Of a stretch of 64,000 nt of DNA, positions 52,308 to 60,538 are shown piece by piece. Made by a program: the position numbers and the translations under genes. Position 1 is the stretch's first letter, and every line of letters begins with the position of its first letter. Source of the DNA: Chelatococcus asaccharovorans (GTDB lineage Bacteria > Pseudomonadota > Alphaproteobacteria > Rhizobiales > Beijerinckiaceae); assembly GCF_003201475.1 (NCBI RefSeq), contig NZ_QJJK01000001.1, positions 932,205 to 996,204 on the forward strand. Direction: 5' to 3'. The notes beneath the pieces were generated by a model. The model was not told the DNA's origin and ran no database searches. It saw nothing but the letters and a program-made list of their open reading frames with translations.

Positions 52308-53987
52308 ATGTCCAATGATGCCATAGCGGAGGGTGACGTCCCGCTTCCGGCGGCGCGCCCGCCGATCCCGGTGACGCTCGCCGACGTCCTGCTGCGCAGC
52401 CGCGAGGCCTGGCCGCAGGCCACCGCCCTCGTCCTGCCCGATGCCCGCTACACCTACGACGACCTCGCCAGGCGCGCCTGGGCGACGGCCCGGTCGCTGG
52501 CGGGCATGGGGGTGAAGCCCGGCGACCATGTAGGGCTGCTGTTTCCCAATTCGGCGGAATTCGTCACCACCCTGTTCGGCATCGCCATGCTCGGCGCCGT
52601 CGCGGTGCCGATCAACACGCGCTACCGGGCGTGGGAGCTCGGCTTCCTCGTCAAGGACGCGGACCTCAGCTGCATTGTGACCTATGACGGCACGCGCGAC
52701 TACGTGGACTTTGCCACCCTCCTGGAGGAGGCCTTTCCGGAGCTCGCCAGCCAGCGGCAGCCGGGCCAGCTGGCCCTCGACGCGGCGCCCCTCCTGCGCG
52801 CCGTCGTCATGCTGGGCGAGACAGAGCGTCCGTGGCTGACGGGACCCGCGGCCTTCGCCGCCGCGGCGAGCGCCTGCGACAATCGCCAGTTGACCGTATG
52901 GTGCGAGGGCGTGCCGATCCGCAGCATCGCGGCAATCGTCTACACGTCCGGCACGACATCGCAGCCGCGCGGTGCCCTGCTGTCGCAGGAATCGCTGGTG
53001 CGCTCCTGGGTCATGGCCGGACGCCGCTGGGGGCTCCGCCAAAGCGACAGCTTCTGGAACCCCTGCCAGATGTTCCACATCGCCGGCATCGGCCCGCTTG
53101 TGTTCACGCTGGCCCATGGCGCGGCGTTCGTCACCGCCACCCATTTCGAGGCCGGCCAGGCGCTGGACCAGATCGACCGGGAAAAGCCGACGATCCTCTA
53201 CCCGACCTATCCGCCGTTGACGATGGACCTGCTCACCCATCCGAAATTCGCCGCCACCGACACCAGCCACGCCCGCGCTTGGCTGAACGTGGCGCCGCCC
53301 GACACGCTGCGGCGCATGCAGGCCGCCATTCCGCATGCGTCGCTGATCACGCTCTATGGCTCCACCGAGGGCGGCTGCGTCACCATGCTGTCGCCGGAGG
53401 AGGATCTGGAAACGCGCATGACGACCGGCGGCCTGCCGCTGCCGGGCAACCAGGTGCGCGTCGTCTCCGCCGAGACGGGCGAGCCGGCGCCGCCCGGCAT
53501 CATCGGCGAGATCCAGTATCGCGGCTACAACGCCTTCGTCGGCTATTACAAGGACCCGGAGAAGACGCGCGCCACCCTCGGCGACGACGGCTGGGTGCGG
53601 ACCGGCGACATGGGCGACTTCGACGCCGCCGGGCGCCTGACCTTCCGCGGCCGGCTCAAGGACATGCTCAAGGTCGGCGGCGAGAACGTCGCGCCGGCGG
53701 AACTCGAGCAGTATCTCGAGAGCCATCCCGCAGTGAAGCTCGCCCAGGTCTTCGGCATCCCCGACGACCGCCTGGTCGAGGTGCCGGTCGCCTGCATCGA
53801 GCTGCACGACGGCATGGTCGTGGGTGCCGAGGAGATCATCGCCTTCTGCAAGGGACGCATCTCCTCCTTCAAGGTGCCACGCCACGTCAAGGTCGTGACG
53901 GCATGGCCGATGTCGCTGACCAAGATTCAGCGCGGCAAGCTGCGCGAGCAATTCATCACGGAGATGGACGAAGCGCGCGGCGCTTGA
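52308..53987 (+). CDS. AMP-dependent acyl-CoA ligase, copy 4
   Basis: A 559-residue ANL ligase: phosphate loop YTSGTTSQPRGALL, LYGSTEGGC, RTGDMGDF, KDMLKVGGENVAPAELEQ and the SLTKIQRGKL lysine region. The loop ends PRG instead of the usual PKA. It produces the CoA ester for the dehydrogenase 53 bp downstream (copy 3). ATG 52308 follows CCAGGAGG; 52284 is an in-frame alternative. Similar to copies 2 and 3. Confidence 0.91.
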   Translation: MSNDAIAEGDVPLPAARPPIPVTLADVLLRSREAWPQATALVLPDARYTYDDLARRAWATARSLAGMGVKPGDHVGLLFPNSAEFVTTLFGIAMLGAVAVPINTRYRAWELGFLVKDADLSCIVTYDGTRDYVDFATLLEEAFPELASQRQPGQLALDAAPLLRAVVMLGETERPWLTGPAAFAAAASACDNRQLTVWCEGVPIRSIAAIVYTSGTTSQPRGALLSQESLVRSWVMAGRRWGLRQSDSFWNPCQMFHIAGIGPLVFTLAHGAAFVTATHFEAGQALDQIDREKPTILYPTYPPLTMDLLTHPKFAATDTSHARAWLNVAPPDTLRRMQAAIPHASLITLYGSTEGGCVTMLSPEEDLETRMTTGGLPLPGNQVRVVSAETGEPAPPGIIGEIQYRGYNAFVGYYKDPEKTRATLGDDGWVRTGDMGDFDAAGRLTFRGRLKDMLKVGGENVAPAELEQYLESHPAVKLAQVFGIPDDRLVEVPVACIELHDGMVVGAEEIIAFCKGRISSFKVPRHVKVVTAWPMSLTKIQRGKLREQFITEMDEARGA

Positions 53988-54040
53988 CGCCCGCATCGGA
54001 AGCCCCATCGCCGCAACGGCATGCAACAGGAATGGAAGCC

Positions 54041-55204
54041 ATGGATTTCGACCTTACCGAAGAGCAGCGCGCCTTCCGGGACATGGTCCGCCGCTGGGTC
54101 GAGGCGGAGGCGCCCAAGAGCTGGGCGCGCGAACTCGAGAAGAACGAGCACGACTACCCCTTCGCACTCTGGGACAAGATGGCCGCGGCGGGCTTTCACG
54201 GCATCGGCATCGACGAGGCCTATGGCGGCCAGGGCGGCGACGTCACCATGCAGTGCATCTTCGCCCGCGAGGTGGCGCGCACGCTCGGCGGCCTGCTGTG
54301 GGCATGGGGCCTGACGTCCTTCGCCGGCGCCAAGTCGATCGGCCTCTACGGTTCGCCGGCCCAGAAGCAGAAGTTCCTGCCGGCCATCGCCGAAGGCCGC
54401 TGCCGCGTGTCGATCAGCTTCACCGAGCCCGGCGGCGGCACCGACGTGCTCGGCACCCTGAAGACGACGGCGGAACGTGTCGATGGCGGCTGGGTCATCA
54501 GTGGCGAGAAGATCTGGTCCACGGCCGCCCATGTCGCCGACTACCTGCTGGTCCTTGTCCGCACCGACAAGAACGTCGAGAAGCGCCACCACGGCCTGTC
54601 GCTGTTCTTCGTGCCGGCCAGGTCCAAGGGCATCACCATCACCTCCCTGCCCAAGCTCGGCATGCGCGGCATCGCTTCCTGCACGGTGCATTACGACCAG
54701 GTCTTCGTGCCCGACGACCTCGTGCTCGGCGAGCCCGGCCGCGCCTGGTACATGCTGCTGCCGACGCTCAACAACGAGCGGATCCTTGTCGGTGCGCAAT
54801 GCCTCGGCGCCATCGACGGCGTGCTCGAGGACGCGGTGGCCTATGCCAAGGACCGCCATGCCTTCGGCAAGCCGATCGGCCAGTTCCAGGCGATCCAGCA
54901 TTATATCGCCGACATTGCCACCGCCCGGCAGCAGACCGAGTTGCTGATGTTCTACTGCGCCTGGCTGCAGTCGCGTGGTGAGGACTGCGGCATCCAGGCC
55001 AACATGCTGAAGATGGTGGCCTCGGAGAATGCCGTGCACGCCGCCGATCTCGGCATCCAGATCCTCGGCGGCATGGGCTACTCGGCCGAGACCGACATGC
55101 AGCGCTACTGGCGCGACCACCGCATCCTGCGCATCGCGCCGATCAGCAACGAGATGGTGCGCAATTCCATCGCCGAGAGCCTGGGTCTGCCGCGCTCCTA
55201 CTGA
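54041..55204 (+). CDS. Acyl-CoA dehydrogenase, copy 3
   Basis: A 387-residue paralogue of copy 1: MDFDLTEEQRAFRDMVRRWV, ISFTEPGGGTDV, HAFGKPIGQFQAIQHYIADI and ILGGMGYSAETDMQRYWRD. As in copy 1, the glutamate of the IYEGT segment is replaced (RIAPISNE), while LNNERILVG keeps the helix G glutamate. The two thus share a branched-chain or bulky-substrate active-site layout. It is read with the ligase upstream and followed 54 bp later by the small monooxygenase gene. Confidence 0.93.
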   Translation: MDFDLTEEQRAFRDMVRRWVEAEAPKSWARELEKNEHDYPFALWDKMAAAGFHGIGIDEAYGGQGGDVTMQCIFAREVARTLGGLLWAWGLTSFAGAKSIGLYGSPAQKQKFLPAIAEGRCRVSISFTEPGGGTDVLGTLKTTAERVDGGWVISGEKIWSTAAHVADYLLVLVRTDKNVEKRHHGLSLFFVPARSKGITITSLPKLGMRGIASCTVHYDQVFVPDDLVLGEPGRAWYMLLPTLNNERILVGAQCLGAIDGVLEDAVAYAKDRHAFGKPIGQFQAIQHYIADIATARQQTELLMFYCAWLQSRGEDCGIQANMLKMVASENAVHAADLGIQILGGMGYSAETDMQRYWRDHRILRIAPISNEMVRNSIAESLGLPRSY

Positions 55205-55258
55205 GGCCTCGCGTCCGGCGACGGCACCTCACAGGCCCATCCGAGACGCGGAGCGACC

Positions 55259-55570
55259 ATGATCGTCATCCACGCCCGTTTCGCCGTGGCGCCGGCAGCG
55301 CACGCCGCCTTCACCAGCGCGATGGCGCAGGCGGCGACGCTGGCGCGGGCCGAGCCCGGCTGCGTCGCCTACCAGTTCTCCGTCGATCTCGACGATCCCG
55401 GCGCCTTCTTCCTGCTGGAGCTGTGGGAAAGCGAGGCGGCCCTCGAAGCCCACATGCAGACGCCCCATCTCCGGGATTTCCTGCGGCTCGTCCGTCGGGT
55501 CGCGGCGATCACCTCGCGGGTCTACGAAGGCCCGCTGCGGAGATATCGCATCCGCATTCCCGAACTCTAG
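55259..55570 (+). CDS. Antibiotic biosynthesis monooxygenase domain protein
   Basis: A 103-residue protein of the ABM/YgiN-like family: IHARFAVAPAAHAAFTSAMA, RAEPGCVAYQFSV, FLLELWESEAALEAHMQTPH. These are dimeric alpha-beta barrels that oxidise quinols or act as small cofactor-free monooxygenases. It closes the ligase-dehydrogenase unit and overlaps the convergent epoxide hydrolase gene by 4 bp. Confidence 0.85.
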   Translation: MIVIHARFAVAPAAHAAFTSAMAQAATLARAEPGCVAYQFSVDLDDPGAFFLLELWESEAALEAHMQTPHLRDFLRLVRRVAAITSRVYEGPLRRYRIRIPEL

Positions 55571-56745
55571 GAAAGACCGGCGCGCAACGGCCGAAAGAAG
55601 GCGCGGATGTCCTTCGCCAAGGCATCAGGGCATTCGAGCGCCGCGAAATGCCCGCCCTTCGCCATCGGCGTCCAGCGGCGCAGATCCGTGAAGGCCTGCT
55701 CGGCCAGTGAACGCGGCGGATGCAGGTTCTCGGCGGGGAAAGCCGCATAGGCGGTGGGAACGGATACACGCCCGCCCGGCACGGGCCATGGCGCATGCAA
55801 ACGTTCGTAGTAGGGCCAAAACGACGATCCAATGGCGCCGGAAAACCAGTAGAGGCTGATGTTGGCGAGCAGCGTATCAAGGTCGAACACGACGTCCGGT
55901 GCCGCCTGGCCGCCCGACCAGGCGTAGAACTTCTCCAGGATCCAGGCGGCGAGGCCGGCCGGGGAATCCGTCAGGCCATAGGCCAGCGTCTGCGGCCGTG
56001 TGCCCTGCATCCACAGATAGCCCGTCTCCTCCCGGCGCCAGCGCGCATAGGCTCTGAGGAAGGCCGCCTCCTCCGGAGTGCCGCCCGCCCCTGCGATGAT
56101 CTCGCGTGGCAGGAGCAGGAGATTGAGATGGATGCCGATGAGCCGATCGGGCACGGCGGCAGCCAGCGTCGTGGTGATCAGCGAACCCCAGTCGCCCCCC
56201 TGCGCGGCGAAGCGGGAATAGCCGAGCACGTCTGTCATCAGCCGCGCGAAGCAATCAGCCATGGCGGCGATCCCGAACCGCGGCTGCCCCGGCTCGAACG
56301 AGAGGCCGTAACCCGGCAGCGACGGCGCCACCACTGTAAAGGCGTCTTCGGCCGCACCGCCGAAACGTGCAGGGTCTGTCAGCCGCGGGATGAGGTCGAT
56401 GAACTCGAACAGCGAACCCGGCCAGCCATGCGACAGCAGCAGCGGACAGGGCCGCGGACCACACCCCGGGACGTGGACAAAATGCAGGTCAATGCCATCC
56501 ATGCGGACCTTGCCGTTCGGCATGGCGTTGAGGCGCGCCTCCTGGGCGCGCCAGTCGAACTCGTCGCGCCAATAGGCAAGGACGGGCCGGAGCCAGCCAA
56601 GACTCGTGCCGTGGGTCCAGCCGCTGCCCGGCGCCTCATCAGGCAGGCGGGTTCTCTGCAACCGATGCCGGAGATCGGCGAGGGCGGAATCGGGCACGGA
56701 AAGGCTGAATGGCCGCACCTCGTGTCTGTTCTCAGTGGCCGCCAT
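55567..56745 (-). CDS. Epoxide hydrolase (microsomal/juvenile-hormone type)
   Basis: A 392-residue alpha/beta hydrolase with the N-terminal EHN domain (SVPDSALADLRHRLQRTRLP), the oxyanion HGWPGSLFEFI, the nucleophile GGDWGSLIT (Asp), the cap-domain tyrosine region and catalytic His in KGGHFAALE. It opens an epoxide to a diol, for example one formed by the P450 or by a monooxygenase. It is minus strand after binding protein 2, with an 84-bp gap, probably co-transcribed from site 12. Confidence 0.88.
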   Translation of the reverse strand: MAATENRHEVRPFSLSVPDSALADLRHRLQRTRLPDEAPGSGWTHGTSLGWLRPVLAYWRDEFDWRAQEARLNAMPNGKVRMDGIDLHFVHVPGCGPRPCPLLLSHGWPGSLFEFIDLIPRLTDPARFGGAAEDAFTVVAPSLPGYGLSFEPGQPRFGIAAMADCFARLMTDVLGYSRFAAQGGDWGSLITTTLAAAVPDRLIGIHLNLLLLPREIIAGAGGTPEEAAFLRAYARWRREETGYLWMQGTRPQTLAYGLTDSPAGLAAWILEKFYAWSGGQAAPDVVFDLDTLLANISLYWFSGAIGSSFWPYYERLHAPWPVPGGRVSVPTAYAAFPAENLHPPRSLAEQAFTDLRRWTPMAKGGHFAALECPDALAKDIRAFFRPLRAGLS

Positions 56746-56829
56746 CGCCTCACCTTCAAGCTATACTTGTCCATTGCCGCGGCCGGCGGGCGGCATGGGG
56801 CCAAAGGCAGCCGCGCCAAAAGCGGCGCC

Positions 56830-58071
56830 TCACAGCTTGAGCGCAACGCCCGGGGTCGGCGGCTCGACGATTTCCGCGCCAGGCACCTCGACGCTGGCCT
56901 TGAAGGTGAAGCCATCGGCGGTCGGCACGGATCCGGCGAGGTTCACGGGCCCGATCTGCTGGTGGTCTTCCTTGCGGAAGCGGATCTTGCCCTTGGCCGT
57001 CTCCACTTCCACAGTCTCCAGGGCCTGGATGACGGCATTGGTCTCGGTGCTGTTGGCGGCCTGGATCGCGGCGGCGTAGCAGAGCACCGCGCCGTGCGCC
57101 GGGCCGATCAGGCTGGAGGGATACGGATCATTCTTCGTCCGCACCTTCACCTCCGCGACCAGATCCTGGTGCACCTTATTGGCGTTCGGGTTGCCGAAGT
57201 ACCAATGCAGGTTCGACCAGAGTTCGGTCGGCCCATCCTTGCCGAGCACGACCGGCAGGTCGAGCTCGCCGCTGCCGTCGCAGACCACCTTGATCTTGTC
57301 GCTCAGTCCAAGGGTCTTGGCCTGTTTCCAAAGGGTGATCATGTCGGCGCCGTAGGTCAGGTTGAACACACCTTGCGCCGGCGTCCGCATCATGCGGAAG
57401 ATCTGCGTCTTGTAGTCGGTCGTGCCGAATTTTGAAGCGATGACGTCGGTCAGAACCACGTCTTTCTTGGCGTATTTCGGGTAGAATTCCCGAAGCGCCG
57501 ACGAAAACTGCTTCCAGGAATCATGGCCGACCGAAATGTCGGAGATGAAGCCGCCCCAGGTCGTAACGTCAGGGAAGCGCTCGGCCATCACCCGGGCCAG
57601 CGAACGACAGCGCATGTAGTTGTTGTCGGACAGGCGGAAGAAGTTCCGGTTGAAGATTTCGTGCGTGAGCCCGTCGAGCGGTGCGCTGGCCGTCATCTGC
57701 ACCAGGTTGAGCGACTGGATCACCTGGATGACCGCGATGTTCTGGGCGCTCAACGCTGCGCCGATGACGAGGTTGACACCGGACGACGACAGCTCGCGCG
57801 CATTGGCCACCGCCTGGTTCGGATCGCCCTTGTCGTCGCGGATCACAAGTTCGAGCGGCCGGCCGAGAATCCCGCCCGCGGCATTGATCTGGTCCCGGGC
57901 GATTTCGACGCCGATCTTCTGCCGGTTGCCGACGAGCTCGGCGTTACCGCTCAACGGCATCAGAACGCCGATGCGGATAGGCTCGGCCGCGCGGGCGCCG
58001 TGCCGGCCTAACAGGGCCACTCCTGTCGTCGCTGTGGCTGTCGCGATGACTGTCCTTCGGCTGAGCTTCAT
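56830..58071 (-). CDS. Liv-type ABC substrate-binding protein 2
   Basis: A 413-residue periplasmic binding protein with a twin-arginine leader (SRRTVIATATATTGVALLG ... ARA) and the same PBP framework as binding protein 1: PIRIGVLMPLSGNAELVGN, EIARDQINAAGGILGRPLEL, DDKGDPNQAV. Clear paralogue with changes spread through the pocket. It is downstream of operator site 12 and feeds the fused Liv importer by inference. The epoxide hydrolase follows in the same direction. Confidence 0.88.
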   Translation of the reverse strand: MKLSRRTVIATATATTGVALLGRHGARAAEPIRIGVLMPLSGNAELVGNRQKIGVEIARDQINAAGGILGRPLELVIRDDKGDPNQAVANARELSSSGVNLVIGAALSAQNIAVIQVIQSLNLVQMTASAPLDGLTHEIFNRNFFRLSDNNYMRCRSLARVMAERFPDVTTWGGFISDISVGHDSWKQFSSALREFYPKYAKKDVVLTDVIASKFGTTDYKTQIFRMMRTPAQGVFNLTYGADMITLWKQAKTLGLSDKIKVVCDGSGELDLPVVLGKDGPTELWSNLHWYFGNPNANKVHQDLVAEVKVRTKNDPYPSSLIGPAHGAVLCYAAAIQAANSTETNAVIQALETVEVETAKGKIRFRKEDHQQIGPVNLAGSVPTADGFTFKASVEVPGAEIVEPPTPGVALKL

Positions 58072-58141
58072 GATGTCCTCCCCGTTCCGGAGACATTCGC
58101 ACCGGTTTCACAGAGGATTGGAAACGGCACGTCGCGTGGCC

Positions 58142-58157
58142 CCTATCGAACGATAGG
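58142..58157 (-). promoter_or_regulatory. Palindromic operator candidate, site 12
   Basis: CCTATC-GAAC-GATAGG, exact halves, 70 bp before the binding protein 2 start at 58071. No TAGATT box is seen at the spacing of sites 4 and 8. Confidence 0.7.
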
Positions 58158-58253
58158 CTGTGCGCCGGAACGACGCGCGGATTCCGACAGAAGCGCCGGT
58201 TCGATAGCGGCATCGCGGCAGCCGGACCGGCCGTCGACCACCCGATCCCGCCC

Positions 58254-58306
58254 GAGAGATCCCCCCGAGAGATCCCCTCGAGAGATCCCCTCGAGAGATC
58301 CCCCCC
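58254..58306. repeat. Tandem repeat, 4 x 13 bp
   Basis: GAGAGATC recurs with a 13-bp period at 58254, 58267, 58280 and 58293, unit about GAGAGATCCCCTC. It is non-coding, between the LysR stop and the binding protein operator. Confidence 0.75.
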
Positions 58307-58315
58307 GAGCGACGC

Positions 58316-59236
58316 TCACGCCGCGGCCGGTGGGTTGAACAGGGCTTGGGAACGGGCAATTTCGGCGGCGATGAAGCTTCCCACTTCGTTGATATGGCGC
58401 ACTTTCCGGTTGTCCTCATGGATATGCATGTAGAACGAGCGCGTCAGCGCGATGCGTTCGGGAAGCACAGGTATGAGATCTGGAAAATCCGCGGTCATGA
58501 AGGTCGGCATGATGCACAGGCCGCTCCCCGCAAGTGTCGCATAAAGCTGCGCCAGCAGGTTCGTGCTGCGGATGCGCGGCGTGATCGTGGCGCGTACGGC
58601 GCTCAGGTAGTTGAGCTCCGGCGCGAACAGCAGATCCTCGATGTAGCTCACGAAGGGATGGTGCTTGAGATCATCGACCACGCGGATGGGCGGGCTGTCC
58701 TGGAGATAGGCGCGTGTCCCGTAGACATGCAGGCGGTAGTCGGTGAGACGTCGCGACACCACCCGCATCTGCCGTGGCATCGACAGGCTGATCGCGATAT
58801 CGGCCTCGCGCTTCGAGAGGGAGAAGAGACGCGCCGTCGCCATCAGTTCGATCGCCAGGCGCGGATGGCGCTCAGTCAGGGTCTTCAGCCGCGGCGCGAG
58901 GAAGATTGCGCCGAGGCCGTCGGGCGCGCCGATGCGCACGACGCCGGCGACCGATTGGCTTTCAAGCCCCGCCATGGATCGCGCCGCGAGATAGGCGCTC
59001 TCCATGTCCTCCGCGGCGCCCACCAGCCGCTGTCCGGCTGCCGTCAACTCGTAGCCGGTGTTGCTCTTGTGGAAAAGGGTTTCGCCGAGTTCACGTTCGA
59101 GAGCGCGAATGCGTCGTGAGACCGTCGTGTGTTCCGTCCCGACCTGTGCGGCCGCCGCCGACACCGTGCCGGTGCGCGCGACGGCTAGGAAATGGCGCAG
59201 GTCGTCCCAACCCGGCTGCGGCTTGCGTGCGTCCAC
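58316..59236 (-). CDS. LysR family transcriptional regulator
   Basis: A 306-residue LysR regulator: HTH in WDDLRHFLAVARTGTVSAAA ... VGTEHTTVSRRIRALERELG, and an effector domain with VVRIGAPDGLGAIFLAPRL. It starts at a GTG (59236) 156 bp from the divergent acyl-CoA dehydrogenase, so it probably controls the valine-degradation operon. A perfect palindrome GTGCAAAATTGCAC lies between the genes as a candidate binding site. No CCTATC-type site is near it. Confidence 0.88.
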   Translation of the reverse strand: MDARKPQPGWDDLRHFLAVARTGTVSAAAAQVGTEHTTVSRRIRALERELGETLFHKSNTGYELTAAGQRLVGAAEDMESAYLAARSMAGLESQSVAGVVRIGAPDGLGAIFLAPRLKTLTERHPRLAIELMATARLFSLSKREADIAISLSMPRQMRVVSRRLTDYRLHVYGTRAYLQDSPPIRVVDDLKHHPFVSYIEDLLFAPELNYLSAVRATITPRIRSTNLLAQLYATLAGSGLCIMPTFMTADFPDLIPVLPERIALTRSFYMHIHEDNRKVRHINEVGSFIAAEIARSQALFNPPAAA

Positions 59237-59269
59237 GGCTTGTCCCTATTGTCACGGCTTGTCCTTGTT

Positions 59270-59283
59270 GTGCAAAATTGCAC
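59270..59283. promoter_or_regulatory. LysR operator candidate
   Basis: GTGCAAAATTGCAC, a perfect 14-bp palindrome with the T-N11-A LysR form. A second dyad, CAGCATTT-N10-AAATGCTG (59301-59326), is nearer the dehydrogenase start. Direct repeats CACGGCTTGTCC at 59234 and 59253 overlap the LysR start. Confidence 0.55.
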
Positions 59284-59392
59284 GATCGGTGTGAAAATAG
59301 CAGCATTTGCTCCTTTGAAAATGCTGATAACGTCGCGGTAAGGGGATCGCGGCGCTTCCGCCACGCGCCAGCGTTCGGACGGGAGGCGCTGC

Positions 59393-60538
59393 ATGGATTT
59401 CGGACTGAGCGAGGAGCAGGCGGCGATCGGCGCGATGGCGGCCCGCTTCGCCAGCGAGCAATTGGCTCCGCACGCGCTTGAGTGGGATGAACGCAAACAT
59501 TTTCCCGTGGAGACCCTGCGGCAAGCCGCGGCACTCGGCTTCGCGGGCATCTATGTGCGCGAGGAAGTCGGTGGATCCGGTCTCACGCGGCTGGACGCGG
59601 CTGTGATTTTCGAGGCGCTCGCCACGGGCTGTCCGACGATCGCCGCCTATATCTCCATCCATAACATGTGCGCGTGGATGATCGACGCTTTCGGCGACGA
59701 AGGCCAGCGCCAGCGCTTCCTGCCCGATCTCACGTCGATGGCGACGCTGGCGAGCTATTGTCTCACGGAGCCCGGCGCCGGCTCGGACGCGTCTGCCTTG
59801 AGAACGCGCGCTACACGCGACGGCGACCACTATGTGCTCGATGGGCAGAAGCAGTTCATTTCGGGGGCCGGCGTCAGCGGCGTCTATGTGGTGATGGCGC
59901 GCACGGGCGGGGAGGGGCCGCGCGGGATCTCGGCGCTGATCGTCCCCGGCGATGCGCCCGGCCTGTCCTTCGGCGCCAACGAACGGAAGATGGGATGGAA
60001 CGCCCAGCCCACCCGCACGGTCGTGTTCGAAGGCGTGCGCGTACCCGTCGCCAACCGGCTCGGCGCCGAGGGGGACGGCTTTCGCATCGCAATGGCGGGT
60101 CTTGATGGCGGGCGCCTCAATATTGCCGCCTGCTCACTTGGTGGCGCCCAGGCAGCGCTGGACAAGACGCTGGTCTATCTGCGCGACCGCCACGCCTTCG
60201 GCCAGGCGCTGGCCGCATTCCAGGCGCTGCAATTCCGCGTCGCCGACATGGCGACGGAATTGGAGGTTGCCCGCACCTTCCTCTGGCGCGCCGCATCGAC
60301 GCTGGATGCCAAGTCGCCGGATGCCACGAAGCTGTGCGCCATGGCCAAGCGTTTCGTCACCGACGCCGCATTCGAGGTTGCCAACCGTGCGCTTCAACTG
60401 CATGGCGGCTACGGTTACCTTGCGGAGTACGGCCTTGAGAAAATCGTGCGTGACCTGCGGGTTCATCAGATTCTCGAAGGAACGAACGAGATCATGCAAG
60501 TCATCATTGCCCGCTCCGTTCTTGGTGCCCGCCCATGA
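59393..60538 (+). CDS. Isobutyryl-CoA dehydrogenase-like acyl-CoA dehydrogenase
   Basis: A 381-residue acyl-CoA dehydrogenase: SEEQAAIGAMAARFASEQLA, CLTEPGAGSDASAL, HAFGQALAAFQALQF. It has the canonical C-terminal glutamate in VHQILEGTNEIMQVI, like ACAD8 isobutyryl-CoA dehydrogenases and unlike the other three copies here. It starts the valine operon: dehydrogenase, 3-hydroxyisobutyryl-CoA hydrolase, 3-hydroxyisobutyrate dehydrogenase and enoyl-CoA hydratase. The 3' end overlaps the next start (ATGA). Confidence 0.92.
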   Translation: MDFGLSEEQAAIGAMAARFASEQLAPHALEWDERKHFPVETLRQAAALGFAGIYVREEVGGSGLTRLDAAVIFEALATGCPTIAAYISIHNMCAWMIDAFGDEGQRQRFLPDLTSMATLASYCLTEPGAGSDASALRTRATRDGDHYVLDGQKQFISGAGVSGVYVVMARTGGEGPRGISALIVPGDAPGLSFGANERKMGWNAQPTRTVVFEGVRVPVANRLGAEGDGFRIAMAGLDGGRLNIAACSLGGAQAALDKTLVYLRDRHAFGQALAAFQALQFRVADMATELEVARTFLWRAASTLDAKSPDATKLCAMAKRFVTDAAFEVANRALQLHGGYGYLAEYGLEKIVRDLRVHQILEGTNEIMQVIIARSVLGARP

